This document shows, one piece after another, positions 1-28,289 of a stretch of 64,000 nt of DNA; within the stretch, counting starts at the first letter, position 1; each line of letters begins with the position of its first letter. The notes beneath the pieces are model-generated. The model was given only the letters and a program-made list of their open reading frames with translations, did no database searches and was not told where the DNA came from. A program made the position numbers and the translations under genes. Source of the stretch: Monoplex corrugatus (Eukaryota > Mollusca > Gastropoda > Littorinimorpha > Ranellidae); the NCBI GenBank assembly GCA_030674185.1, contig JAPXFY010000018.1, forward strand, positions 51,241,755 through 51,305,754. Direction: 5' to 3'.

Positions 1-108
1 GTTTTGGTGGCCTCTCCTTGATCTAATTACTGAATTCCATCAGAGTTAAAACATTTCATATTATAACCATTTCACAGTATTAATCACATTCCTCAGTTCT
101 CTATGGAG

Positions 109-373
<265 letters not shown>

Positions 374-545
374 CAGTAAGAAGAAAGTAATGTATTTAAC
401 TTAAGGGAAAAAATCTGAAAAGTTCAGGCAGCTGCATAGGCCTACATGGAACAAGTATTAAAATGCTACTTCTGAGCAGGTGCTGTTAGTTGCTAATATA
501 TACAAAAATTCCAGATCATTCACACTAACACAATAAATATTATTT

Positions 546-854
546 TTACACATACACTGTTTGACTGGCCACACATTCCTGATGATGACCAGTCTGCAGG
601 TGCTTTGTGATGGCATCAAAACCTCTGTTAGAGTAGTTGATTTCCCGTCTACACAATGCACAGTAAGCCATGCCTGGAGCAGATAGCTTTCGTATCCACT
701 CGCCGATACGAACGGTTGAGGCAGTCGGTCTATCATTGTTGTCAATCACCTTTTCGGTAAAGTCACGGTCTACCCATTCCCACCTCCACTTGAAGCGAGA
801 GCCGTCGTCACAAAAACGCTTCCCGCGTTCTACAATGTCACTCCTGTGGGCCAT
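546..854 (-). pseudogene. Transposon-derived BED-like zinc-finger ORF fragment
   Basis: A 102-residue frame on the minus strand contains YCALCRREINYSNRG then H-x4-H in KHLQTGHH, a C-x2-C...H-x4-H finger of BED type. It follows a W-rich stretch (RFKWRWEWVDRD). From memory, this arrangement (VERGKRF, FKW, then a CxxC with a YSNRG-like motif) is common at the N-terminus of transposon proteins in marine invertebrates. The frame stops soon after the finger and no transposase body is seen, so it is a fragment. It lies inside or beyond an HCF1 intron, in the same orientation as HCF1. Confidence 0.5.
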
Positions 855-1018
855 TCTTTGTTGTTAATGATGTAAATTGCTTACGCTTCACTGCTTTGCT
901 GTCCAGTGAACCGTTCCAGTCAAACTGCGCCTCAAGGTTGCAAGCTTGTGACCACTTCGTGAACAGCCCGTTTGCAGAATGCGCCGAATGAGAATTTTTT
1001 TTTTTCGGATAAAAACGC

Positions 1019-1094
1019 GTTCGGCGTACAACGCCAGCGGTTCGGCGTCTCGCAACAGCGCATTCGGCGTAAATGCGCCGATCGGCGTACAATT
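1019..1094. repeat. Short CGGCGT-word cluster
   Basis: The word TCGGCGT recurs at about 1020, 1042, 1065 and 1084 in a short GC-rich island, separated by variable 14-17 nt. It lies upstream of the zinc-finger fragment on the same strand and may be a subterminal repeat of that transposon. No terminal repeat is recognised. Confidence 0.5.
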
Positions 1095-1109
1095 CCCATG
1101 CCTGCTCAT

Positions 1110-1843
1110 ACTTGGGTCCAGTCTGACTTATGTCATTAACATCGGAATATCAACTATGCTCACCAGATCGTCATCACATTTGAGTTAATCAACAGACTCA
1201 AGATCCGAATCAGCACCTCACACTCGTGTAATGAGATCTGGTATTTCTTAATTAATAGAAGATGGTTTTAGTATGTAAGTGCCAGGAACTGCAATATCCC
1301 CCATGTTTGAAGCTGGTGAATGGTAATCAGATGAAGGAAGTCACATTTTCTATCGCACGGGGAAGAAAGACTGCATAGTTATTTAATATCTATTTGTAGA
1401 GGGAATCCTGATGTTTTTGCTCATATCTCATACATCACTGAAATGGTTGGAGTCATCCTGCTGAAAACAGATAAAGGCTCTGATTTAATACTGGGTCAAG
1501 CGGTATGTTTTGTCTGACTGAATATTCTGTCGGTGGCACCGTAATGGTTAAAGCAACTGCCAATGCTTTCCTATCACATATCAGCAACAGACACTGGACC
1601 CACACCCCCGTATCTGTATTTACCTTGGAGGGTGCAAACATCAATTCCTATCTCATCAGCTTATTAGTCATTCAATAATATGACATTATGGACTTTTTTC
1701 ATAAAACCTTCACTCCCTCACCCTACTGACCAGCTTCTAGCAGAATGCTAGGGGAAAGGTGAGGAAATAAAGAGACTATAAAAAGAAAGAAAACAAGAAA
1801 GGCAAAACAGGATATATATCTTTGTCTGCCGACCATTTCTCAC
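1110..1843. other. Non-coding stretch, putative HCF1 intron
   Basis: No exon or RNA gene seen. At 1707-1750 there is a decayed half of the palindromic TTAA element described below (actccctcaccct, then an imperfect hairpin around ctagcagaatgctag). Confidence 0.5.
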
Positions 1844-17722
<15,879 letters not shown>

Positions 17723-17730
<8 letters not shown>

Positions 17731-17801
17731 CTTGATGGATACAAAGATGACGCCGGAACGCCCGGATGTCGAGTATAATTTTTTCTCCCGAAGGTCACGT
17801 G
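17723..17801 (-). promoter_or_regulatory. HCF1: HCF1 start region: TISU/YY1-like initiator with ETS core and E-box
   Basis: The minus strand around the start codon reads CAAGATGGCTGC (17734-17723). This matches 11 of 12 positions of the TISU consensus SAASATGGCGGC and the overlapping YY1 motif AAGATGGC. Within 75 bp upstream are an ETS core (ccggaa, near 17750) and a palindromic E-box CACGTG (near 17797). More GCCATCTT/GCCGCCAT YY1-like words occur at about 17505 and 17313 in intron 1. The motifs are seen; promoter function is inferred. Confidence 0.6.
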
Positions 17802-18580
17802 ATATACGTAGGCGTATTTAGTATGCATGTGACTATTGTTGCACGTTTTCTTTTTAATTTGAAACATACTTTATCCTACAATCACACAAACAGGTACTAT
17901 AAAATTTTCATGTTCTTACACTACCGGCTTTTTCCGAACAAATCCGAAAAATTACGATTTTTTTCAAGAACGATAAGTCGTGTTTTTATGTAGGCCTACA
18001 TTAAGAGTGATGCCACATTAAAATAATGCCATATTTACCGAAAAAAAAAAGTATGCGCTCAGACAAGACATAAGAATTCGATTATTAATCTGTCTGTGTT
18101 TTTGTCAATATAGAAGAAATCTATCACTGCGCACAAATCACCCAGTACCCATTCTGTATACTGTCGTGAATGGATCTGTATCAACTTCCGAAAGTCTCAG
18201 AAAAAAATATTCATAATGCTATTAAAAAAATTTTTTAAAAAGTCCGCCAGCCTGAGCATACTAGCAGAAGACATCAAAAACAGATCTCTATCTCTCATGT
18301 ATCTAATGCGACTTTCTGACATCCATGAATACACCTAGCAATTATGTTCATGGGTACGTTAATATACCCTATGCAGAAAAACTTGGCTGTTCTGTTTCCA
18401 TGGTGTATTTGTCTTACTCAACAAGGTCTGTTGGTCGACATTGGTGCCCTTACGAAGGTCCAGTAAATTTGAGTAACATGGAATGAATTCCCTGGTCACA
18501 TTAAACATTCAGCTTTAATCACTTCCGTCAAATCTGCCCTGAACACTCATTGTTTTTTGGTTGGGTTTTTTTTCAACTGT

Positions 18581-18585
<5 letters not shown>

Positions 18586-18617
<32 letters not shown>

Positions 18618-18648
18618 TCTCTCTTCTCTCTCGTCTTCGTGTATGTGT

Positions 18649-18683
<35 letters not shown>

Positions 18684-18690
18684 AACGAAA
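18586..18690. repeat. (CT)n-(AG)n inverted microsatellite
   Basis: CT tract 18586-18632 followed 20 bp later by an AG tract to 18680. The two are complementary and could fold into a hairpin. Confidence 0.9.
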
Positions 18691-18786
18691 GGTAGATTAG
18701 TTGTTTTACTGTGACCAGAGAGAGAGAAAGAAAGAGAGAGAGAGAGTTAAACGAAAGGTAGATTAGTTGTTTTACTGTGACGAGAG

Positions 18787-18828
<42 letters not shown>

Positions 18829-19474
18829 AACTGTCGAAACAACTGCAAAACTCGTTCTCTCCTTCATAATGTCTTGCATTGACTATTGCAATTCACTCCT
18901 GTCTGGTCTTCCTGCCTCCACCATTCACATCCTACAGCGCATCCAAAACAATGCTGTACGCCTTGTACTCAAAAAGAAAAAAGCTGACCACATATCTCCT
19001 CTCCTGGCTCAACTTCACTGGCTCCCTGTATCAAAGCGCATACAGTACAAACTAGACACCATGTGCTACAAAAGCCTCAATAACGCAGACCCCGATTACC
19101 TGTCAAGCCTACTTGAGATCTATGTTCCCTCACGTACCCTCCGCTCTGCCTCCGATCCTCTGACTTTTTGCTTTCCACGCACTAAACTCAATACCTATGG
19201 TCCACGAGCCTTCTCTGTTTCTGGTCCACTCTCCTGGAACAAACTTCCTCTCTCAGTCCGTCAGCAACCTACTTTTGCTCTCCTTCAAGTCCGCTCTCAA
19301 AACTCACCTTTTCTCCTCTGCATAAAATCCTAACCTCACTCAAACCCCCTCTGCAGCCTGTCTCCGCTCGGAGGGGAATCACATTGTTATAATATATAAT
19401 TGTATATGATATGCTCTCTATAATTTTCCATTGCTTTTATTCTTGCTTTTATTCTTTCTCCCCATTTATAGCCA

Positions 19475-19538
<64 letters not shown>

Positions 19539-19767
19539 CGTGTGTGTGCGTGCGTACGTGCGTGTGTGCGTGCGTTCGTGCGTGGGTGTGTGTCTGTTTC
19601 AGCGCTTAGATTTGATTTTATCAAGATTTTGCGCTATATAAATATTGTAATTATTATTATTAGAGAGAGAGACTTAAACGAAAGGTAGATTAGTTGTTTT
19701 ACTGTGACCAGAGAGAGAGAAAGAAAGAGAGAGAGTTAAACGAAAGGTAGATTAGTTGTTTTACTGT

Positions 19768-19831
<64 letters not shown>

Positions 19832-19938
19832 AACGAAAGATAGATTAGTTGTTTTACTGTGACCAGAGAGAGAGAAAGAAAGAGAGAGAGAGAGTTAAAC
19901 GAAAGGTAGATTAGTTGTTTTACTGTGACCACACACAG

Positions 19939-19999
<61 letters not shown>

Positions 20000-20225
20000 T
20001 TAACGAAAGGTAGATGAGTTGTTTTACTGTGACCAGAGAAAGAGAGAGAGAGAGAGAGATTTAAACGAAAGGTGGATTAGTTGTTTTACTGTGACCACAG
20101 ACAGACAGACAGACAGACACAGAGAGTTTAACGAAAGGTAGATTAGTTGTTTTACTGTGACCCACACACAGACAGACAGACAGACAGGGGTTAAACGAAA
20201 AGTAGATTATTGTTTTACTGTTGCC
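18680..20225 (+). repeat. Split satellite: 35-bp block alternating with (AG)n spacers, 10 copies
   Basis: A conserved block (ttaaacgaaaggtagatta followed by gttgttttactgtgacc) recurs at about 18682, 18748, 19673, 19736, 19829, 19895, 20000, 20063, 20128 and 20191. Spacers are variable (AG)n, or ACAG-rich in the last copies. Copies pair into dimers with alternating entry words (gactt, then gagtt). A LINE separates copies 2 and 3. Confidence 0.92.
18828..19661 (+). mobile_element. 5'-truncated CR1/L2-type LINE inserted in the satellite
   Basis: The frame reads [70 protein letters not shown] and [20 protein letters not shown]. This is the standard post-RT C-terminus of CR1/L2-group elements. 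A 1-bp slip near 19285 shifts the last residues away from [13 protein letters not shown] and its stop. The 3' UTR contains a (GT)n tract (19479-19535) and ends tttgcgctatataaatattg followed by (ATT)n, the self-primed tail of this group. It matches the strand of the satellite block. Confidence 0.88.
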
Positions 20226-20929
20226 AATGAGATATGCACGTGTCTTTTTGAATCCGTGTCTTATGATGATGATGATGATGTCTTATGTACGAATGTTTAT
20301 ATGTATGCATGTGAGTATATTTCATGTGTGTATGTCAACACATGTTAACTGCCAGAAATTGTTAGCAATGTTTTCTCAGTTGGGCACTAGTGGATTTCTA
20401 CCAAAATAAGTGGTCAAAAATGTAGACCATCGAGTAGCTTTTTTTTTAACTGGTACATGAATTAGGGAGGGGGGGGGGCGAAGGGTACATAAACAAACAT
20501 GTTTTTTAATTTAGCCTAAACTCGGCAGTTTGGAGGAAATGGATGAACAGCACTTTTTCAGGACACCTCCCAAAATATTTATGATTATTCTGTTTTCATG
20601 GTGGTAGGACTCTGTTACATTGCAATTCCCAATTGAAGTTTCTTTTTGATTGCAGTCTTTTCACAGAATGTGCCTGCAGTGGCCTCAAGAAGTATAAAAA
20701 TTATTTTCTGATGAGAAGTAAAATTTTGAAATTAATTTGTCTCAACCCTAACCTGTCTCATCTGTTGGCGTCACCGGGTTCAGTGTTGGCCGCTGCACTC
20801 TTTGACACTGCCACCTCCCTCCAAACGGCTTTGTTTTGACTTTTGTGGACAAACTTCTTGAATATTTAGGCCACTGATGTTGATCATGTTCTCAATGTAT
20901 GACATTGGAGGTCTGCTTTTTTAATTTTT

Positions 20930-21180
20930 TTTTTTACCTGTTTTTCCTTGAAAAATGGTTGCCATGAGGTCCGTGTTCTTATTACGTGACACATGGCCAA
21001 TGTATTTTAGTCTTCTCTTGTTGATGTCTGCCAGTAATTTTCTGGTGGTTTTAAGTACTTCCAGGACATTTATTAGTTCTTCTATCTGTCCATTTGACAC
21101 GTAGTGTCTCCGATAAAACCACATCTCTGCTGCCTCATTTCCGATTAAAAGCACATCTCTGCTGCTTCAATTCTTTTGCA
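20930..21180 (-). pseudogene. Decayed LINE C-terminus (RTE/Nimb-like)
   Basis: Reads NEAAEMWFYRR, LLADINKRRLKYIGHVSRNK and NTDLMATIFQGKTGKK. This corresponds to the E-A-A-E-M-W-F ... I-G-H-V/F tail also seen at 43.6-44.3 kb, but is a different subfamily. Confidence 0.65.
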
Positions 21181-21594
21181 ATCAACTTTCCTCAGAGTGC
21201 AGGCTTAACATGTTAAAAGTTTAATTTTCAGACCATTTGGTATTCCTCCGTCCTTTCCAGATATCGTTGAGTTGGACCAGTTTTGTTTTGCCATTCCAAT
21301 TTTCGTTTTGATGTCTTTAGAGCAGGTTCAATTGTACCTGTTGTTTTCATCCCATTGTGGCCTTGTCACTGGTGACTCCATGGCAGTATCCCCATTTCAT
21401 TGTACTTGTCATGTTATTTCCCACTGTGGTCCTATTTGACCTCATCTAATTCATTCTGCCCTATTATGCCTACAATGTCCCCAATCCATTGAGTGTTTCG
21501 CCATGTCACTCACTTCATCTCATTGGCCTATCATCTTCATTTGTTTAATAATTTTAAGGTCTATATTTATACAGGTACAACAATGACAACAACC

Positions 21595-21682
21595 AAAAAG
21601 AAAGAAGGAATGAAAGACAGAAAGAAAGAAGGAAAGAAAGGAAGAAAGACAGACAAGTAAAGAAAGAAAAAGGAAATCGAAG
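21595..21682. repeat. (AAAG/GAAA)n purine tract
   Basis: Imperfect tetranucleotide tract of about 85 bp, all purine on the plus strand apart from scattered C. Confidence 0.9.
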
Positions 21683-21965
21683 AATTGGATGATGGGTAGC
21701 AAAGATGAGGGGAGTGAGGAGTAGCTTTCAAAGTTCAGAGGCAAAATTATATCCTTATTCCACTGTGGCCTTGCCTGTCAGTACGTCCATCCCACACATC
21801 CTGTCCTGGTGTGTCCACATCCTATTGTGACTTTGTCCCATTATGTCCCCACTTTGTTCGCTTGCGCCCATTACGTCCACATCCCATTGTAGCCCTGTCC
21901 TCACCCTGCTTCGCCTATCTCATTGTCCCACTGTGGCTTTGCATCATTGAGTCCCCATCTCAGCC

Positions 21966-22345
21966 ATCTTGCTCTTGTTCATCATCATGTGCTTTGCCGC
22001 ATGGCCCTCCATACGAATCTATCCCTTGTCGATGCAAGTGCATCTCCCACCCTCTCTGTCCTCAGACTCTGCAAGTCCATCCAACATTTTCTCAAAGAGT
22101 CTGTCTGGTGCTGTATTTCCCTCCAGATTTCCTGTTGTGACTAGGTGCTCTAATTTCTCTTGCCTCAAAAGATGTCCTATAAGTCTATAAAAGTTGCTTG
22201 TCTTTTCCTAATCTTCATCATTAATGTTCTTTGTTGCTTGTCTTTTCCTAATCTCCTTCATTAATGTTCTTCTTGTCTCCTTCGTTTTCTTTGTTTTCCA
22301 AGGAACACTCAACACTCTTCTTAGAAACCACATTTCAGTCTGCCC
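21966..22345 (-). pseudogene. Decayed LINE tail homologous to 43.86-44.24 kb
   Basis: Shares long nucleotide stretches with 43,857-44,190: atggccctcca, tctatcccttgtcg, ctctctgtcctc, tttcctgttgtgac, aggtgctctaatt and tgtcttttcctaatc, in the same order and spacing. All frames are interrupted. It contains a local repeat of ttgcttgtcttttcctaatc at 22194 and 22235. Confidence 0.75.
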
Positions 22346-22913
22346 TTATTGTGCTTATAATATCGCTCTTCCTATGGTGGCCTTGTCTCATTGTACCTCC
22401 TGGCCCAACCTAACCCTATCGTGCCTATTATGTTCCAGTCTCATTGCAAACTTGTGCTATTGTGCCCCCAACCTCATTCATGGACCTTCTGTATCTTGTC
22501 TCAGATCCCTCTGACTGTGTGCATCACATTTTTTAACAAAAACTGCATGCTAGTGTGTTGCGCACATCTATGTGTGTGCATACATGGGCATTTGTGGACG
22601 TCTTTCCGGATTAGTTTCAACAATCATATTTTGACACTTCCTTGTTTTATAGGCACATGCACAAAGTGGATCAAATTCACTCTCTTTTATACAAAGTGCT
22701 TGCAGATTTGGGTGAATCACATATGGAATTGTCTGGGTGTGATGAATTCTTGAACAAACTCCAAATTTATACCAAGAGGTAACTTCACACACAAATTCAG
22801 TCTCTCTCTGAAGTACAAAGAGGTAGGTTCTGCCAGGTTACCTGATGCCAGAAATGTATTTACAATAATACAAAATCTACTTTTAGTATAATATTCTTTA
22901 CATTAAAACAAAA

Positions 22914-22923
22914 ATGTGTGTGT

Positions 22924-23002
<79 letters not shown>
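22914..23002. repeat. (GT)n microsatellite
   Basis: About 88 bp of GT with two interruptions. Confidence 0.98.
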
Positions 23003-23004
<2 letters not shown>

Positions 23005-23353
23005 TGTATGTGGTGAATGCATGAAAGTGTGTGTGCATGCGCCCTTCAAAATAAGTCTCAACAACACTACTACTTGCTCAACAGTTACAAGGACACAAGA
23101 GGATCAACTTCACTCATGTTCTATACAAAGAGGCAACACACACATTTTCTCTTTCTCTGAGCAATATAACAAGATACATGTAGAATGACCTGATTTTAAT
23201 TATCCCATTTTTACACACATTTCAAGCAAACAGGAAAAAGTAAATACATGTACATGTAAATCTTTGAAAAAGTATAAATTCATACACATTATGATAATTA
23301 TTTACACATCTATATCGTAGGCAGATACTTGGTTGTGAGATTCCATACAATGA

Positions 23354-23424
23354 TTAATCCTTTGACTCTCTCAGCCTATCCAACATTTGCCACTAGCTTC
23401 TTGCAGGAAGAGTCAAAGGGTTAA
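23354..23424. mobile_element. Palindromic TTAA MITE, 71-bp short form
   Basis: Bounded by TTAA at 23354 and 23421, with ends ttaatcctttgactctctca and agtcaaagggttaa and the centre ttgcaggaag. It corresponds to the inner palindrome alone, with part of the right arm deleted. Confidence 0.75.
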
Positions 23425-24452
23425 AAGGAAAAAAAAATATATTTACACATTGTGTAGTGAAGTACTAGATTTGTACAGGTTTTGGGGAGATGGGAAGAAT
23501 AATCTACTCCATCATTTTCAACATACAGTATAAAAAAAACATAATAAAAAAAAAAGAAAACAAAACTGACCATTCAAACAACATGGCTGCAAGCTCAGCC
23601 TATTTTTAAGCATCCATGTTTGCAACACTTTCTTTGGTTTCCTTCAAAGCCAAACATACGAACCCTACGGCAAAATCTATTACATCTGAACTACTGACAC
23701 AAAGTATCAATCCTTCAGTTACCAATAATAAAATCATGTCACTGAAATTGTATCCCAATGATTCGATTTTCTCTTTGGAAACAGTCCATAATCTGGTTTA
23801 GATATGCAGAATGTACCACAAACTCCACACCATCTCCTCCTCGTAATCGTGAAAATCTACTTCTGTGACTACCATTGTTGATGCATATTGGAGAACCTAC
23901 AATACACAGCAGATGTTTATACTGGAAACCAAGACAGACAGATGTTCACTTTTGTCTTACGATGCACAAATATACCTATAGGTCTGAGGAAGTATAAACT
24001 CTCACAAATAATGTATGGTGACCTGAAACATGGGAACATTATGGTCTGTACTGCCTTTTATGGATCAACAAGAACTGTAAGTGAGGTGGGGTATATACCA
24101 TAGATTCAGTTACATCATCACATAAACTGAGTGTAGGAAGGGGGGGGGGGGGCATGTATGTAAGTGTGAATATGTTGCTGATATGTGTGAATGCAAAAAA
24201 GAGAGAACTCATTTTTTCATTTTTAATTGTTTTAAAATTTTTTTTTTTTATGAAAGAGTGATGTGTCATGTTTCATGCACTGTTTCCTTACATGAAATTG
24301 ATTAATTTTACATAAGTGTACATAATTGTATTGATTACCTTGCATATCTGACGAATTTTACACTGTGATACTGACTTCATCATATACTACACATTCTGTA
24401 ACATCATGACACATCATACAGCCTTTGTACAAACAAATGAGTCCAATGCAGC
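23425..24452. other. Intergenic stretch, nothing recognised
   Basis: No gene or repeat family recognised, apart from a G10 run near 24138-24150 and a T-run at about 24240. Confidence 0.5.
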
Positions 24453-24573
24453 CCTGACATACTGACACTTCTGTATACTGACATACTGACACTTTTGTAT
24501 ACCAACATACTGACAATTCTGTATGCCGACATACTGACATTCTTTCATACTGACATACTGACACTGGTATATA
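24453..24573. repeat. 24-bp tandem repeat, 5 copies
   Basis: Unit ctgacatactgacacttctg plus tata, repeated five times with substitutions. Confidence 0.88.
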
Positions 24574-25044
24574 TCCATGACCTTGACTTCAAAATGACCA
24601 CGTTATACTTACAGCAATACGCTGTAACTTCTGGATTATAAATATAAAGCAAATCTATGTACAAGTCACACTGTTGACATTCACAGTGTGTGAGTCTGTG
24701 GGCAAGCACACACAAACATGCCTACCCACCAGACACACGTAAGTATCAACTGCACATGTACAGCTAAAGTATCAGATAATCTCAAGAAAGCAACCATAAT
24801 GTTCAAGGTTATCTACAGTGTAATCTCAGCCATCCTGATCAATGAAACTGCCACTGAATCATGAGAAAAACGAAAAAGATCTCATCTCTGTCTGAAATAT
24901 GACAACAATAACACAGGCCAATAGTACTTTCACTTCAGTTCACTCTTGCTTCAAGAAAACAGGGATTTAAACACTTATATAGATAATGCAAGCTTTCAAC
25001 TCCCACTAGCATTCCACAGGAAACTAGAAGAAGCTACTGGGTAT

Positions 25045-25432
25045 GGCAAGGGAATCATTATTATTATTATTATTAATGTTTAAAACCCATCTGACTGTGC
25101 TGAGCTATGTCAGGGCTACGACCATCTCAAAACACACACAAACACTGATGGTCCGGAAAAAAAAAACTGGAAAAGAAAATAAACACACATATCAGTGCAG
25201 TCAAACACATAATCTGGGGATATGCCCCTGGCGTTGACCATTCTGCCCAATTTCTCACCTGGCTGAATACAAATGCATAAACATAACTAAGTATACTAAA
25301 ACATATACAAAAACTAGTCCTAAGTTACCTAAAAACAATTGCAACTACACATCACATGTCCTAGAGCCAAACTGCAGTTAATACTTGTACCTAATTATCA
25401 ATCCTAATATTAAGTATGTAAGGCCTTACAGA
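25045..25432 (-). mobile_element. Dispersed ~370-bp repeat with (ATT)n end, copy 1
   Basis: Similar over its length to 55,345-55,716. Shared words are atgtcagggcta, ccatctcaaaa, cccctgg(c/t)gttgacca, ctgaatacaaat, ctagagccaaa, gtacctaat and agtatgtaag. The (ATT)n/T-rich tract at the left end suggests the 3' tail of a minus-strand SINE or LINE. Confidence 0.7.
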
Positions 25433-25911
25433 ACATGCACAAGTGAATGGACAGCAAGGCAGAAAATGACAGGAAGAGTTGACAGAAAGTAAATGAGCAG
25501 TGCAGCAACAAGTGAATGACAGAAAAAAAGGACATTTCTAGCACAGAGAAGAGTTGAAATTTGAATACAAATATACAACTGATGAGTATGTTTCATAAAT
25601 GAAATGAATCACAAGTATATTTCATAAATGAACTGAATTTGCATCAGTTTGACTTTATTTTACAATCTTACTTGGTTTGCATCCCAAACATAACGGTCTG
25701 ATATATTTATGTGTAATCTGTAACAGTCACATCACTTCCAATACCATGCAACATATCCGTATCATTTTCATTACTATGCCAATTTCATTTTTTTCATTTG
25801 AGCCATATACACAAAAAATTGTTCATAAGGCAGTGTACATAATGTCCACACACCAACACGCTGTAAATCACCAATAGCTGTGTCAATGAAAATCACTTCA
25901 TTCAACCTATG

Positions 25912-26126
25912 TTACGACTCTGAAGTACGAGCAAACATACCCAGTATCACCCTGACATTAACACTCTCTCTTCTCTCTTTCTCTCTACGACTCTGAAGTA
26001 TGAGCAAACATACCCAGTATCACCCTGACATTAACACTCTCTCTCTTTCTCTCTACGACTCTGAAGTATGAGCAAACATACCCAGTATCACCCTGACATT
26101 AACACTCTCTCTCTCTTTTTCTTTCT
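25912..26126. repeat. ~68-bp tandem repeat, 3 copies
   Basis: Three copies of tacgactctgaagta(c/t)gagc continuing through catacccagtatcaccctga and closing with a CT tract (copies start at 25914, 25986, 26054). The CT tail length differs between copies. Confidence 0.93.
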
Positions 26127-26129
26127 CAC

Positions 26130-27336
26130 ACATTAAGCTGTGACGATGAAGAAAGAGATAAAAATCAATGACAACAAAAAGATGGTTTAAAGGTATATAG
26201 AAAAATGACATCAAGGTCAACAACAAACTGAGGCACTGAGACATCTACAGTCATGAAAGTGAAAAATGTTAACTGAAAAAAAGAAAGATTGAGGCACTAA
26301 TCACATCAGATCTGATATGTCCGAAACATCAGTATGTAGAGAAATGGGACTTGGCTGTCCATTATAAAGGTACAAATAAATATGACTTCAGAACATGTTA
26401 CACATAGTGATGCTGACAGAATACATCATAAATAGCACCAAGTTGAGATTCCTCTTTGAGATGCATGATACTGCAACAGGAATGGCTTAATCTCATGAAA
26501 CACGAATAAAAAAGAAAAAGAAAAAAAAGCAGAATAACGCTTGGCATACTTTTCTTATTTTGAGTGTGTGGCATAACAAATTGAAGTAAGTCAAATTGAT
26601 TCACTATGCAGGACAACTCTGCCATTACTAAGATCTGTCACAGAAGTTCTGTTCTGACAGAAATTTCCTCCGATATCTATGGTAAAATTATACTGGAAAC
26701 AGTCGAGTGACCCTCTGTCTTCAGTAACCATGCAAGTGCTAATAAGGAGAACAAGAAGGAAAATACTAATATCAAAATAACAGTTTTCTTCTTTACAATG
26801 GTCTGCCTGCTTTAAGGTCACTTTGGTATAAATTTCTTGTCAGGATTGTCATACATCATATGTGAATACTCTTGTCATGAAATACAAAGTGGGACAAGAC
26901 ACAATAGGACACCATTGATTTGATCACCTAGAGAACAATGAATCAAAAGAACTGGATCTTTAAGAAAATGAAATTTGATGAACAAAAGAAACTTGAAAGA
27001 CTACAGCTAATTCTGGTACATAGGTAACCGCTCTCAAGAAGGTTAAAACCGGCCAACCCACAATATGGGGAGAACCTAAATGAAAATGTACATTCTGATG
27101 TAAACAGCAACTTTGAATGAATTATATAAATGGAAATCAGTGTTTACAGAGCTCTCTAACATCATTATTTTTTGTGAATGTACATAATCAGTGGTTGAAA
27201 AGACTTATAAACAACATGAACTGAAAATTTCTCACAAGGCAGTAGACTGCAAGTTGAAGAGGACGCTAAGGCTTATACTGCCAATGGCAATGACCAACCA
27301 GGATAGGTAGTGCTAACAGCCAATCAGGATGAGCAG
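26130..27336. other. Intergenic stretch, nothing recognised
   Basis: No exon, RNA gene or known repeat recognised on either strand. Confidence 0.5.
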
Positions 27337-27356
27337 TAACATGGCTGACAGGATCT

Positions 27357-27862
27357 TTAACCTTTTCGTGATGCACCGGTTGCCGGGAGACGGTGCCAAA
27401 AAAGTTCCCTCCCGACGCACCGTACCCCCAGTGCCGGTAAGGCGTCTGTTCCCCACAGACGCACCGACCGTACAGTGCCGGTCAAGTTTTGAAAAATTCT
27501 GGCAGCTTTCACTGTAAAGAATATCCAAAACAACTGCCAGTACTGTTTAGCAGAAGGTTTCAGCAAAGGGACAGAGTCTGTTTAGTTGGTGTAGCTTTAC
27601 AGTTGATGCTTTGACTGATAACGGAATAAAGTGACCCCCCTGACCAGGAAATTCCAATGCCATGTGTTAGGTCTGCACTATCTTCCTTCATAAACTGTTT
27701 GCTGGCTACCGGGCGTGGGAATTCAGGAGTTATTATAAACTTTACCATCTAAGTTGACTGCTCTCTCTCTCTCTCTCTCTCTCTTTCTTTCTCTCTCTCT
27801 ACTCTCTCTCTTAATCTCTCACACTCACTCTCTCTTTCTTGCTCGCTATGTGTGTGTCTGTG

Positions 27863-27920
<58 letters not shown>

Positions 27921-28289
27921 GGAAAGAAAGAGAGAGAGAGAGAGAGAGAGAGTGGTTTCAAAGGTTCCTTTAGACCTCAGTACAGCACAGTACAGTTACT
28001 ACTGGGATGTGAGCTTGCGTCTGGGTTATACTCTGTGACCTACGTTGTTCTTGTCGTAGCGATGCGTATAAGTGTTGGAAGTTCTTATTTGAAAATAGTA
28101 TGCTAGCAAATATCACGTTTTGAGCTTTCTGGTAATATCAAATACTTTGCCATCAATCATACTTTAGTAGCTGTAAAATAAAATAGAAAAGTAGTAAAAA
28201 TGGTGCGTCAGCAGGGAAGAAAACAAATGCCGACGGCCCAGCGGCTGGGAACTCGCCGGGGTGCGCACTGGCCGTCTTGAAAGAATTAA
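27357..28289. mobile_element. ~930-bp piggyBac-like non-autonomous element inside a SINE
   Basis: Flanked by TTAA at 27357-27360 and 28286-28289, exactly where the SINE is interrupted. The left end TTAACCTTTTCGTGATGC and the reverse-complemented right end TTAATTCTTTCAAGACGG are imperfect terminal repeats. The GC-rich subterminal regions contrast with the surroundings. The interior holds a CT/GA microsatellite (27761-27950) and no transposase. An empty-site comparison with the sibling SINEs supports the insertion directly. Confidence 0.68.
27761..27950. repeat. (CT)n-(GA)n inverted microsatellite
   Basis: CT-rich 27761-27840, a short spacer with GTGTGTCTGTG, then GA-rich 27868-27950. The arms are complementary. 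Confidence 0.93.

Noticed and set aside
18680..20225. CRISPR array
   Set aside because: The constant blocks look CRISPR-like, but spacers are microsatellite and this is animal nuclear DNA without cas genes.
23888..24103. 71-residue plus-strand frame
   Set aside because: No family resemblance or gene context.
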